From NCBI RefSeq assembly GCF_008801605.1, contig NZ_VZPJ01000011.1, positions 1 to 64,000 on the forward strand: a stretch of DNA of 64,000 nucleotides, in the 5' to 3' direction. The stretch comes from Pseudomonas brassicacearum subsp. brassicacearum (lineage in GTDB: Bacteria; Pseudomonadota; Gammaproteobacteria; Pseudomonadales; Pseudomonadaceae). Positions within the stretch are counted from its first letter, which is position 1. Each line of letters begins with the position of its first letter. Of this stretch, positions 33,254-41,931 are shown piece after piece. Below the pieces are notes generated by a model. It did no database searches, was not told the origin of the DNA, and was given only the letters and a program-made list of their open reading frames with translations. Position numbers and translations under genes: made by a program.

Positions 33254-34630
33254 TCAACTCTTGACCGGCGGCTTGCGCAGCAGGCTGAACGCCATCGCCG
33301 CGAGGAACAGCACGCTGAGCAGCAGCACCGCCCACAAGCCGATCTTCTTCCAATTGGTATCGACCGTCGCAGGCGTGGTTGCCGTGGCCGCAGCCGGGGT
33401 CGACGTGGCCGCGCCGTTCACGGTCGCCGTACCCAGCGTTGCCAGGCGCGACGGTTTGTAATCGGGCACCAGCGTGGTCAAGGGCAAGCTGGCCGCTTTC
33501 ACTGTCGCGCTGCCCAGGGCCAGGCTGTAAGGTCCTTCGCCACGCGCCAGGAACACCACCTGGGTCGGACGCACGGCAAAGCGCAGGGCCGGGGCTTCGC
33601 TGCCCAGACCGCCGCCACGCTCGTCCACGGTCAATTTCAATTGCTGTACGGTCTGGCCGGACAGTTGCAATTGGTTTTGCAACACATCCTGGCCGTTCTG
33701 GGTCAGGCGATAGAGCAAACCACTGCCCAGCGGCTGCCACGGATGGCTGCTTTCACGGCGACCGGCCAAGGTCACCGGCGCCAGGCTGTTGGCCTGGCTC
33801 AGCTCGACCTGCACCTGCTCGATGTTCAGCCCCATGGGCAACTGCCAGGTGTATTCACCGGCCTTCACGGTGCTGCCGGCCAATGGCTGCGACCAGGCCA
33901 GTGGCAACGGCAAGCTTTCGCGGCTGGCGCTTTGCAACTGGGCCGAGGTCAGGATCGGCGCGGAGGACGGCGAATCCCACAACAACCGCAAGTAACGCGC
34001 CGATTGCCCCGGCAAGCTCACTTCATGCTGCTCGACTCGCTCATCGGCAAAGGTCAAGCGCGCCACCTGGCCTTCGCCCCACGACTGCCAGTGTTGCAAG
34101 TCGTCACTGGCTTCGATGGTAAACCGCTGGAAACCGTCGCGCTCACTGGTCCAGTCGAGCACCAACTGCTGCAACGGTGCCTTGATCGCGCTGGCATCCA
34201 GCAGCCAGCCACGCAGCTCCTCCTCCCCAGCTTCGAGCCGGCTGGAGGGTTGGACTTCCACCAAGGTGCCGTTGGCATTCGATTGCACCCGCACACTGGG
34301 CGCGCGCTCATTGTCATCGGCGGCGTTGTACAGCGGGAACCACTTCACGTCGGTGAGGGTACGGTTTTCCCGGCTCTGGGCCGACTCGCGCACAAGGGCG
34401 TAGGCCTGGGCCTGGCCGGCCGCGTTGAAGACCCGCAGATCGCTCAGGTCGGTCTGTCGCGCCTGCAACTGCACGTCCAGGGGCAACGGGAGGCGATACC
34501 ACGGCCCCTCGCCGCTCAAGGCCATTGGCACCTGATGGGCAAAATCCGTCGGTTGCTCCTGGGCCACGGCCGACAATGCCGCCCATAACCCCACCACGCC
34601 CAGCCCGATCCGACTCAACTTGCGACTCAA
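33254..34630 (-). CDS. DUF3999 domain protein, exported and membrane-anchored
   Basis: A 458-residue protein with a signal peptide (MSRKLSRIGLGVVGLWAALSAVAQ), a large beta-rich periplasmic region containing jelly-roll-like segments (FQRFTIEASDDLQHWQSWGEGQVARL, VSLPGQSARYLRLLW), and a single C-terminal membrane helix (WAVLLLSVLFLAAMAFSLL) with a short basic tail. The function is unknown. It is translationally coupled to the DUF2339 gene upstream by an ATGA overlap, so the two probably form an envelope complex. Confidence 0.9.
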   Translation of the reverse strand: MSRKLSRIGLGVVGLWAALSAVAQEQPTDFAHQVPMALSGEGPWYRLPLPLDVQLQARQTDLSDLRVFNAAGQAQAYALVRESAQSRENRTLTDVKWFPLYNAADDNERAPSVRVQSNANGTLVEVQPSSRLEAGEEELRGWLLDASAIKAPLQQLVLDWTSERDGFQRFTIEASDDLQHWQSWGEGQVARLTFADERVEQHEVSLPGQSARYLRLLWDSPSSAPILTSAQLQSASRESLPLPLAWSQPLAGSTVKAGEYTWQLPMGLNIEQVQVELSQANSLAPVTLAGRRESSHPWQPLGSGLLYRLTQNGQDVLQNQLQLSGQTVQQLKLTVDERGGGLGSEAPALRFAVRPTQVVFLARGEGPYSLALGSATVKAASLPLTTLVPDYKPSRLATLGTATVNGAATSTPAAATATTPATVDTNWKKIGLWAVLLLSVLFLAAMAFSLLRKPPVKS

Positions 34631-37600
34631 GACGACACTCCCTCACTGACAGGCATAGGCGGCTCATCCTGCGCGACCGTCTCCGGGCGCTTGGGCGGCA
34701 GCGGCGCAAAATAGCCCACTACCAGCAGCAACACGCCTACACCGATAAACGAAACAATCCGCGCCAGACCGCCACGGTTACTCAATTCGACAAAAAACAG
34801 CTTGGCCACGACCACCGCGATCAACGCCGCGCCGATCAGCCACACTTCACGACGGTGGCGCAAATGCCCACCGATCATCAGCCCCAGGGCGATCAGGGTC
34901 CAGACAATGGACAACCCGGCCTGCACGAACATCGACTCGAGCAGCGCGTCCAGCTCGTATGGCACCCCCATCCACTGGTGGGCACTGCGCATCACCAGGG
35001 CGGTGAAGAACGCGAACAGCGACACACCGGCGATCAACTGAGCGATGTGCCCGACGCGATTCCAACGGTTCGTCGATTGCTCCACGGCATTGCGGGCCCA
35101 CACATAGATACCGAACAAGGCGAACAGCAGGCCCAGCTCCAAGGGATTGAGCAACGGCACATAAGGCAGCGGCTCTGAGTTGCCATCGCTGAAGGTGTTG
35201 GTCAGCCAGAACCAACCGAGCATCAACAACGCCATCGGCGCCGCCGCGTAGACACGGTACTCGCGCGGTTGGGCCGATACCGGCCACGGCAAGGCACGCG
35301 GCGTGGCCATCAGCACCAGGTAAAGGCCTGGCAGGATCGCCCAGGCCAGCCAGCGCCAGGCGTTGTACTGCTCGGACAGCAACAGCAGGCCGTAACGCAA
35401 CTCCAGCATCAACACCGCCATCAGCAACCAGCAACCGAGCACATGGGCCGTACTGCGCGCCGGGGCCGGCAGCATCGGCGCCAGGCGCTTGAGAGAAAGG
35501 AAATGCACGGCAAATACCGCCAGCCAGGCCAGCCAGCCGAAATTCGCGGCCGGGTGATAGTGGCTGTGCCCCGTTGCCACCAGCACGCAGCCCGCCGCCG
35601 GAATCAACAAAGTACACAGCAGCCCCAGCGCCGGCCATTTCAAGCGCTGCGCCAAGACTGTCCACACCGCCACGCTGATCGCCGCAACCAGCAGCAGCCA
35701 ACTGCCCTGCAGGTTTGCCGGGGCAAAGCGCAATACTTCGCTGACCCACGCCAGCGCCCACCAACCGGCGCCCCAGATCAGCAGCAGCTCGGACAGGCGC
35801 TGCAAGCTCAAGACCTCGAGTTCCCGCGCCGCGTGCGCCCGTTGCAGGCGCCATGCGCCCACCAGGGCTGCGAGCCCCAGCACCAGCGGCGTCCAGAAGC
35901 CGCTGTGGGCCAGCGGTCGCAGATCCTCGGCGTTGAGCGGCCCCAACAGCGCCGGCCCCGCCGTCAGGAATGCCGCACCGCCCAGCAGTTGCAGCAGCAG
36001 GCCGAAGACAAAACTCACGCGCTGTTTCAGGTACAGGCTCAGCCAGATGATCAACAAGCCGCTGGCCGCCCACACACCGCTCGCCGTTTGCCACGGCAGG
36101 ACGAACAGCACCGCAAGGTTGATCAGCACCAGCCCCGCCAGCAACACCACCGACAAGCCGCGCAGCAACCGGACATCGTTGCGCACCATGTCATCACGTG
36201 CCGCCAGCAACATGCCGCCAATCAACGCCAGGCCGATCAGCGAGGCGCTGAGCAAGCCGCTCCAGCCCGCGCTGAACACCACCGCCGAATCCCCCTCGGC
36301 GCCTTGCAAGCGCAGCAGGAACAGCGCGCCGCCAAGCAATTGCACCCCAAATGCGCTGAACAGGAAGCTGCGCGACTGCAGGCGCAGGCCAACAAACAGC
36401 GTTGCCAATCCAGCCAGGGCCCAGGCAATGGCGGTGCCGTGGGTGAAGAAGAACAGCGGTGCCAGCAGATAGAGGAAACTCAACCCCAGCACAGCCAGCA
36501 CCGGCAGGCCTCGGCGCTCCCAATTGGCGCTGTGTTCAGGTTCAGCCTTGTGCAGTTGGTAGAAGGTGAACAGCAAGGCGCCGCCGAGCATCAACGCGCC
36601 CAGCGCTGAACCATCGAGCAGGCTGCCGTCGCCGATACGCAATTCGCTGACGAACGCCAGTGCCGAGCCCAATTGCAGCAACAAGGCAAAAGCCCGGGCG
36701 AATGGGCGCTGCTGGCGCAGGCCCAGCCAGAAGATCCCCGCGCCTTCCACGGCCCACGCCGCTGCGGTCCAGCGGGCGTCGAGCCCCAAGGGGATCGCCA
36801 GGCTGGCAAAAATCACCCCCAGGGCAAGGCAGGTTTCCGCCAGCAACAGGGCGCGACCGCCCATCAATACCCGCGCCAGGCCCATGTAGATCATGCCCAG
36901 GGCCAGGGCGCTGAACGCAGCGGCGAACTCAAAATGCTGCACCAACGCGAACTGCAAGCCGAAGCCCACCAGCGGCGGGCCGAACAGCATGGTGCCGTCC
37001 ACGTAATCGCCCTTGCGCGCCGACCAGTGCAACAGCGCATCGCGGCTGGCGTCTTCGGGAGCATCGCTCATTTCCAGCAACTTGCGCCGGGTGAACAGCA
37101 AGCCAATCGCCAGGTAGATGAGGAAGAACAGGATCAGGAACGGTTCGGTGCTCCAGAGCAGTTCCGGTGTGTAGGAGCGCATGCCCCAGGCGAAACCGAT
37201 GCCGAAGGTGCCGACAAAGCCGATCAGGTTGAGCAGGCGCCAGGCCTTGAACCAGGCAATCGCGAGGATGCCGGCGTTGAGCAGGATGAAATAGCTGAAC
37301 AGCGCGACGTGATTGCCACTGCCGGTGGAGGTCAGGATCGGCGCGGCAAACCCGCCCAGCGCCGCAGCCGCGGCCAGGCCCAAGGCGTTCTGGGTAATCG
37401 CCAGGATTGCCGAGAACACCGTCACCGCGACCAGCAAGCCCAGGGCCGCCTTGGAGTCGAGCAACGGATGCAGGCGCATGGCCGCGAACACTGTCAGGTA
37501 CAGCACCGCGATCCCGGTGCCCTGGAGCATAAGCGCATAGTTGCTGTTGCGTTGGCGCAACCACCAGCCCAGGCCCAACAGGCCCAACGCGCTGGCCGCG

Positions 37601-38265
37601 ACGCCGGCGTAACGCAACTCGATCGGCACCACCATGCCTTCGGTGGCATAGCGCAGCAAAAACGCCAGGCCGAGAAACAACAGCACCACGCCGACCCGCA
37701 GCACCGTGTTGCCGCCGAACAGCCAGTTGCGCGCGCCAATCACGGCGCGGTCGAACAGATTCGGGCCACGGGGGGCCGCGGGTTTCGAAACCCTCGGTTC
37801 CAAGGGCATCGGCTCCAGGGGCAGCGGCGCGAAGTCGCGCTCGGCACGCCGACTGGAAGTGGTTGGCGCGGGTTTCCAAACGTCATCGGGCAACGGTTGG
37901 CTGGCCTGGGTGGCCATCGCGGGAACGGGTTCGAGGTCTGGCGGCAATTCCCAGACAAGCTCTGGCTCGGTGCGCGTCTCGGGCTTCGCAGCCTGGGGCA
38001 CGACAACCTCGGGCGCTGGCGCCGAATCACTCGATTCGGCCACCTTGCCGCGTTCGAGAACCGTCAGACGGGCTTCCAACGTGAGCAAGCTCTGCTGGGC
38101 CTCTTGCAACAAGATCTGTTGCTTGGCCGCCTGGCTACCCAGGCGCCCCAATCGAAACGCCTGGGCGATGCCAAGCCCCACCAGCGCGCCTATCAGCGCA
38201 TCGGCAAACGACTCGTCCACCACCCAGCCGAGTGCCAGGCCCAACAGCGTCAAGATCCATTGCAT
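34627..38265 (-). CDS. DUF2339 polytopic membrane protein
   Basis: A very large (1212 residues) inner-membrane protein. The N-terminus has a hydrophobic helix, then a coiled-coil-like stretch (AAKQQILLQEAQQSLLTLEARLTVLERGK), then a Pro/Ala-rich linker of about 100 residues. From about residue 175 onward it is almost continuous hydrophobic segments (around 30 predicted helices) ending in a charged tail. This is the DUF2339 family; the biochemical role is unknown. It pairs with the DUF3999 protein encoded immediately downstream. No catalytic motif was recognised. Confidence 0.92.
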   Translation of the reverse strand: MQWILTLLGLALGWVVDESFADALIGALVGLGIAQAFRLGRLGSQAAKQQILLQEAQQSLLTLEARLTVLERGKVAESSDSAPAPEVVVPQAAKPETRTEPELVWELPPDLEPVPAMATQASQPLPDDVWKPAPTTSSRRAERDFAPLPLEPMPLEPRVSKPAAPRGPNLFDRAVIGARNWLFGGNTVLRVGVVLLFLGLAFLLRYATEGMVVPIELRYAGVAASALGLLGLGWWLRQRNSNYALMLQGTGIAVLYLTVFAAMRLHPLLDSKAALGLLVAVTVFSAILAITQNALGLAAAAALGGFAAPILTSTGSGNHVALFSYFILLNAGILAIAWFKAWRLLNLIGFVGTFGIGFAWGMRSYTPELLWSTEPFLILFFLIYLAIGLLFTRRKLLEMSDAPEDASRDALLHWSARKGDYVDGTMLFGPPLVGFGLQFALVQHFEFAAAFSALALGMIYMGLARVLMGGRALLLAETCLALGVIFASLAIPLGLDARWTAAAWAVEGAGIFWLGLRQQRPFARAFALLLQLGSALAFVSELRIGDGSLLDGSALGALMLGGALLFTFYQLHKAEPEHSANWERRGLPVLAVLGLSFLYLLAPLFFFTHGTAIAWALAGLATLFVGLRLQSRSFLFSAFGVQLLGGALFLLRLQGAEGDSAVVFSAGWSGLLSASLIGLALIGGMLLAARDDMVRNDVRLLRGLSVVLLAGLVLINLAVLFVLPWQTASGVWAASGLLIIWLSLYLKQRVSFVFGLLLQLLGGAAFLTAGPALLGPLNAEDLRPLAHSGFWTPLVLGLAALVGAWRLQRAHAARELEVLSLQRLSELLLIWGAGWWALAWVSEVLRFAPANLQGSWLLLVAAISVAVWTVLAQRLKWPALGLLCTLLIPAAGCVLVATGHSHYHPAANFGWLAWLAVFAVHFLSLKRLAPMLPAPARSTAHVLGCWLLMAVLMLELRYGLLLLSEQYNAWRWLAWAILPGLYLVLMATPRALPWPVSAQPREYRVYAAAPMALLMLGWFWLTNTFSDGNSEPLPYVPLLNPLELGLLFALFGIYVWARNAVEQSTNRWNRVGHIAQLIAGVSLFAFFTALVMRSAHQWMGVPYELDALLESMFVQAGLSIVWTLIALGLMIGGHLRHRREVWLIGAALIAVVVAKLFFVELSNRGGLARIVSFIGVGVLLLVVGYFAPLPPKRPETVAQDEPPMPVSEGVSS

Positions 38266-38348
38266 GGTCGATATCCCTAAGCGGCCCGTTGCGGGCGTAA
38301 CCGGGGTGATGCGGTGCTTGACTCAGTCTAGTGGAAACCCCCAAACCC

Positions 38349-38465
38349 TGTGGGAGCGAGCTGTGTGGGAGCAAAGCTTGCTCGCGATCCAGGCGCTGCG
38401 GTCCTCAAGAGACCGCGGCGTTTTCATCGCGGGCAAGCCTTGCTCCCACACAGCTCGCTCCCACA
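38349..38465. repeat. Nested REP: a REPIN inserted in the centre of another REP palindrome
   Basis: The outer element TGTGGGAGCGAGCT (38349-38362) and AGCTCGCTCCCACA (38452-38465) together make a perfect 28-bp palindrome. It is split exactly at its centre by an inner REPIN (38363-38451, GTGTGGGAGCAAAGCTTGCTCGCGAT ... inverted). The gap 38266-38583 otherwise contains only the glgP 3' hairpin. Confidence 0.88.
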
Positions 38466-38535
38466 TTGGATTGTTGGCACTTCCAGTGCTGAGCCCGGCC
38501 ACACAGCCCGGCGAAACTGGCGCCTAGTATATCGA

Positions 38536-38561
38536 CGAAGCCCAACCGCCGTTGGGCTTCG
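38536..38561 (-). terminator. Hairpin downstream of glgP
   Basis: A perfect 11-bp stem CGAAGCCCAAC/GTTGGGCTTCG with a CGCC loop, 22 bases beyond the glgP stop. There is no clear U-run on the glgP strand, so it may stabilise the 3' end as much as terminate. Confidence 0.5.
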
Positions 38562-38583
38562 CTCACATTTCTTACAGCAAATG

Positions 38584-41034
38584 CTACTCCAGGGCTTTCC
38601 AGATGTCGGTCGCGTATTCGCGGATGGTCCGGTCCGAAGAGAACCAGCCCATGCGCGCGGTGTTGAGCACCGCCGAACGCCACCATTGCTTGGAGTCGTG
38701 CCAACGCTCTTCGACCTTGGCCTGGGCGTTCCAGTACGAGTCGAAGTCGGCGCAGACCAGGAAGCGGTCGTAGTCCACCAACGAGTCCACGAGCCCGGCG
38801 TAGCGCATCGGATCATCCGGCGAGAACACCCCGCCACGAATCGCCTGCAGCACATCATTGAGCCGATGGGACGCGGCGATGTCCGGCGCGGCGCTGAACT
38901 CACCGTTTTGCTTGCGGGCCTCCACCTGCTCGGCGGTCAGGCCGAAGATGAACATGTGCTCACCGCCGACGCGCTCATGCATCTCCACGTTGGCGCCGTC
39001 CATGGTGCCGATGGTCAGCGCGCCGTTGAGGCCGAACTTCATGTTGCTGGTGCCCGACGCCTCGAAACCGGCCGTGGAGATCTGCTCCGACAGGTCCGCC
39101 GCCGGAATGATGCTTTCGGCCAGGCTGACGTTGTAGTTGGGCAGGAACACCACTTTGAGCAAGCCACGTACGGTCGGGTCGTTGTTCACCACCCGGGCGA
39201 TGTCGTTGGTCAGCTTGATGATGAGCTTGGCCTGGTGATAACTGGCGGCGGCCTTGCCGGCGAAGATCTTCACCCGCGGCACCCAGTCCACTTCCGGCTC
39301 GGCGCGGATCGCCTGGTACAGCGCCACGGTGTGCATCAGGTTGAGCAACTGGCGCTTGTACTCGTGGATTCGCTTGACCTGCACGTCGAACATCGCCGCC
39401 GGGTTCACGGCAATCCCCAGCCGCTCGTGGATCAAGTAAGCAAGAGCCTTCTTGCTGTGCAGGCGCTGCTCGGCGAACTGCTTGCGAAACGCCGGCTTGT
39501 CGGCAAACGGTTCCAGTTCGATCAAGCGCTCCTCGGGGTTGTCGAGCACGCTTGGGCCGAGGGCATCGACCATCATCGAGGTCAATTCGGAGTTGGCCTG
39601 GAACAACCAGCGGCGGAAGGTGATGCCGTTGGTCTTGTTGTTGATCCGATCCGGATAGAGCTTGTGCAGCTCGGAAAACACCGTGCTGCGCATCAGTTGG
39701 GTATGCAACCCGGACACGCCGTTGACGCTATGGGAACCGAGGAACGCCAGGTTACCCATGCGCACCCGGCGGCCGTTGTCCTCTTCGATCAGCGAAACCG
39801 AGCGCAGCACATCGAAATCGTGCACGCCCTTGGCCCGTAGCGAATCGATGTGCTGGGCATTGATCAGATAAATGATCTGCATGTGCCGGGGCAACATGCG
39901 CTCCATCAGCCCCACCGGCCAGGTTTCCAGGGCTTCGGGCAGCAGCGTGTGGTTGGTGTAGGACAGCGTGTCCTGGGTGATCTGCCAGGCCGCGTCCCAA
40001 GCCACGTCGTAAACGTCCACCAGTTGCCGCATCAGCTCGGCCACGGCAATGGACGGGTGAGTGTCGTTGAGCTGGATCGCCGCATGGTCGCCCAGGGTCA
40101 GCACCGAGGTGTGCATGTTGCGATGACGGCGCAGCAGGTCTTGGAGCGAGGCGGCCACGAAGAAGTATTCCTGGCGCAGGCGCAGTTCCTGGCCAGCCTC
40201 GGTGCTGTCGGCCGGGTACAGCACGCGGGAAATACTTTCGGCCCGGGCCACTTCCGCTACCGCACCCAAGTGGTCGCCGGCATTGAAGCGTTCCAGGTGA
40301 AGGTCTTCCACGGCTCGGGCGCGCCACAGGCGCAGGGTATTGACGCTGGCACCGCGCCAGCCTACCACCGGCGTGTCATAGGCAATCGCCCGCACGGTTT
40401 CGGCCGGGGACCAGACTTGCCGGGTTTTACCCGCCTCATCGGTGACGGTCTCGACGCTGCCGCCAAAGCCGATCGGGTAGACCACTTCCGGCCGCTCGAA
40501 CTCCCACGGATTGCCGAAGTCCAGCCAGTGCTCGGTCTGCTCCTGCTGCCAGCCATCGACAATCGCCTGGCGGAACAGGCCGTGTTCATAACGGATGCCA
40601 TAGCCATGGCCGGCGATGCCCAGGGTCGACATGCTTTCCATGAAACACGCGGCCAAGCGGCCAAGACCGCCGTTGCCCAATGCTGCATCCGGCTCGAGCA
40701 GACGAATGCGCTCCAGATCCACGCCCAGTTCGGTCAGCGCCTCGCGCGCCGTGTCCAGCAGGCCGAGGTTGCTCAGGCTGTCGTAGAGCAAGCGACCGAT
40801 GAGGAATTCCAGGGAGAGGTAATAGACGCGCTTCTGGCCCTTGCGGTAGATCTGTCGCGTGTGGTCCATCCAGTGATCGACCATGTGGTCGCGGGCGGCG
40901 AGGGCGATAGCTTCGAACCAGTCGTGATCAAACGCATGATCCGGGTCCTTGCCAACGGCATAAGTGAGTTTGGTCAACACGGCGTCGCGAAATGCGGCAA
41001 CTTCAGCTTCGCGAACAAGTGGTTCTTGAGTCAT
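38584..41034 (-). CDS. glgP: Glycogen/starch/alpha-glucan phosphorylase
   Basis: An 816-residue PLP-dependent GT35 enzyme that releases glucose-1-phosphate from alpha-1,4-glucans. The N-terminal half has YYLSLEFLIGRLLYDSLSNLG and GNGGLGRLAACFMES. The C-terminal half has the PLP-site segment EASGTSNMKFGLNGALTIGTMDGANVE with the Schiff-base lysine. The length matches the family. It stands alone here, with no other glycogen gene within the window. Confidence 0.97.
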   Translation of the reverse strand: MTQEPLVREAEVAAFRDAVLTKLTYAVGKDPDHAFDHDWFEAIALAARDHMVDHWMDHTRQIYRKGQKRVYYLSLEFLIGRLLYDSLSNLGLLDTAREALTELGVDLERIRLLEPDAALGNGGLGRLAACFMESMSTLGIAGHGYGIRYEHGLFRQAIVDGWQQEQTEHWLDFGNPWEFERPEVVYPIGFGGSVETVTDEAGKTRQVWSPAETVRAIAYDTPVVGWRGASVNTLRLWRARAVEDLHLERFNAGDHLGAVAEVARAESISRVLYPADSTEAGQELRLRQEYFFVAASLQDLLRRHRNMHTSVLTLGDHAAIQLNDTHPSIAVAELMRQLVDVYDVAWDAAWQITQDTLSYTNHTLLPEALETWPVGLMERMLPRHMQIIYLINAQHIDSLRAKGVHDFDVLRSVSLIEEDNGRRVRMGNLAFLGSHSVNGVSGLHTQLMRSTVFSELHKLYPDRINNKTNGITFRRWLFQANSELTSMMVDALGPSVLDNPEERLIELEPFADKPAFRKQFAEQRLHSKKALAYLIHERLGIAVNPAAMFDVQVKRIHEYKRQLLNLMHTVALYQAIRAEPEVDWVPRVKIFAGKAAASYHQAKLIIKLTNDIARVVNNDPTVRGLLKVVFLPNYNVSLAESIIPAADLSEQISTAGFEASGTSNMKFGLNGALTIGTMDGANVEMHERVGGEHMFIFGLTAEQVEARKQNGEFSAAPDIAASHRLNDVLQAIRGGVFSPDDPMRYAGLVDSLVDYDRFLVCADFDSYWNAQAKVEERWHDSKQWWRSAVLNTARMGWFSSDRTIREYATDIWKALE

Positions 41035-41287
41035 TGATAAGACCTCGAACGAGCATGGAATTGTCTGAGCCTAGACGGTCTGACAGACGGTACAGGCTCT
41101 TGGTTCGGTGGATTTCCCCGAGTGTCGGAGAATCGTCGCCATGGAATTGCCGGATGGTCGAATGAATGCAGGGGCCGTGCCGATCCGGGCGGGTTTGGCC
41201 GGGATGAAAAAAAACTGGCGGATGGTCGTTCAAAATTTCACCAGTCCCGGTATGATCGCGCGCCCTGATGCATGCTGGTAAACCGTG

Positions 41288-41725
41288 ATGATGAAGCCCA
41301 ACCTGATCGCCGCCGCGGAGATCGACCGACTCGATACCTGGGCCAAGTACTCCGCCCCGATGTGCGGTTCCTGTGTGTCGAGCTGCTGCACGCTGCCGGT
41401 GGAGGTCAAGATCAAGGACCTGATCCGCATCGGCATCGTCGATGAGTTCGAACTGGGCGACCCGCCGAAGAACATCGCCAAGCGCCTGCAAAAGGAAGGG
41501 ATCGTCGAGCGCTACAACCAGAAGTCGGAAATCTTCACGCTCCAGCGCATGAGCAACAACGATTGCCTTTATCTGGACCGCAAGAGCCGGTTGTGCACCA
41601 TTTACGAGAAACGCCCGGACACCTGCCGCAACCATCCGCGGGTTGGACCACGGCCGGGGTATTGCGCCTACAAGCCCAAGGAAGTGGAGCGCGAGCGTAA
41701 TCCACGGACGTTGGACAAATTCTGA
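41288..41725 (+). CDS. YkgJ-family cysteine cluster protein
   Basis: A protein of about 145 residues with a zinc/iron-binding cysteine cluster: CGSCVSSCC near residue 27, NDCLYLDRKSRLCTIYEKRPDTCRNHP near residue 95, and a final CAYKPKE. Such CxxCxxxCC...C...C sets define the YkgJ/UPF0153 proteins, thought to bind a metal cluster; the function is unproven. GTG-ATG-ATG triplets occur at 41285-41293 and the first ATG is used here. Confidence 0.88.
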   Translation: MMKPNLIAAAEIDRLDTWAKYSAPMCGSCVSSCCTLPVEVKIKDLIRIGIVDEFELGDPPKNIAKRLQKEGIVERYNQKSEIFTLQRMSNNDCLYLDRKSRLCTIYEKRPDTCRNHPRVGPRPGYCAYKPKEVERERNPRTLDKF

Positions 41726-41760
41726 TCGACTGATGGTTCAGCTGTGTCTGAACCACCGTT

Positions 41761-41835
41761 ATCGCGAGCAAGCTCGCTCCCACACGAGGTCTGTATCCAC
41801 TGAAGATCCACTGTGGGAGCGAGCCTGCTCGCGAT
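41761..41835. repeat. REP doublet (REPIN)
   Basis: ATCGCGAGCAAGCTCGCTCCCACA and TGTGGGAGCGAGCCTGCTCGCGAT around a 27-bp loop, between the YkgJ gene and the bidirectional terminator. Confidence 0.92.
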
Positions 41836-41870
41836 AGGGCCCTGACAAGCGACACACAAACCCCAGGCAT

Positions 41871-41910
41871 AAAAAAACGCCCCCGATCTCACGACCGGGG
41901 GCGTTTTTTT
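41871..41910. terminator. Bidirectional rho-independent terminator (YkgJ gene / typA)
   Basis: AAAAAAACGCCCCCG - short loop - CGGGGGCGTTTTTTT: a strong GC stem with seven A on one side and seven T on the other, so it works on both strands. It ends typA and the converging YkgJ transcript. Confidence 0.95.
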
Positions 41911-41931
41911 AGCTGCTAACTAAGTCGAAAC

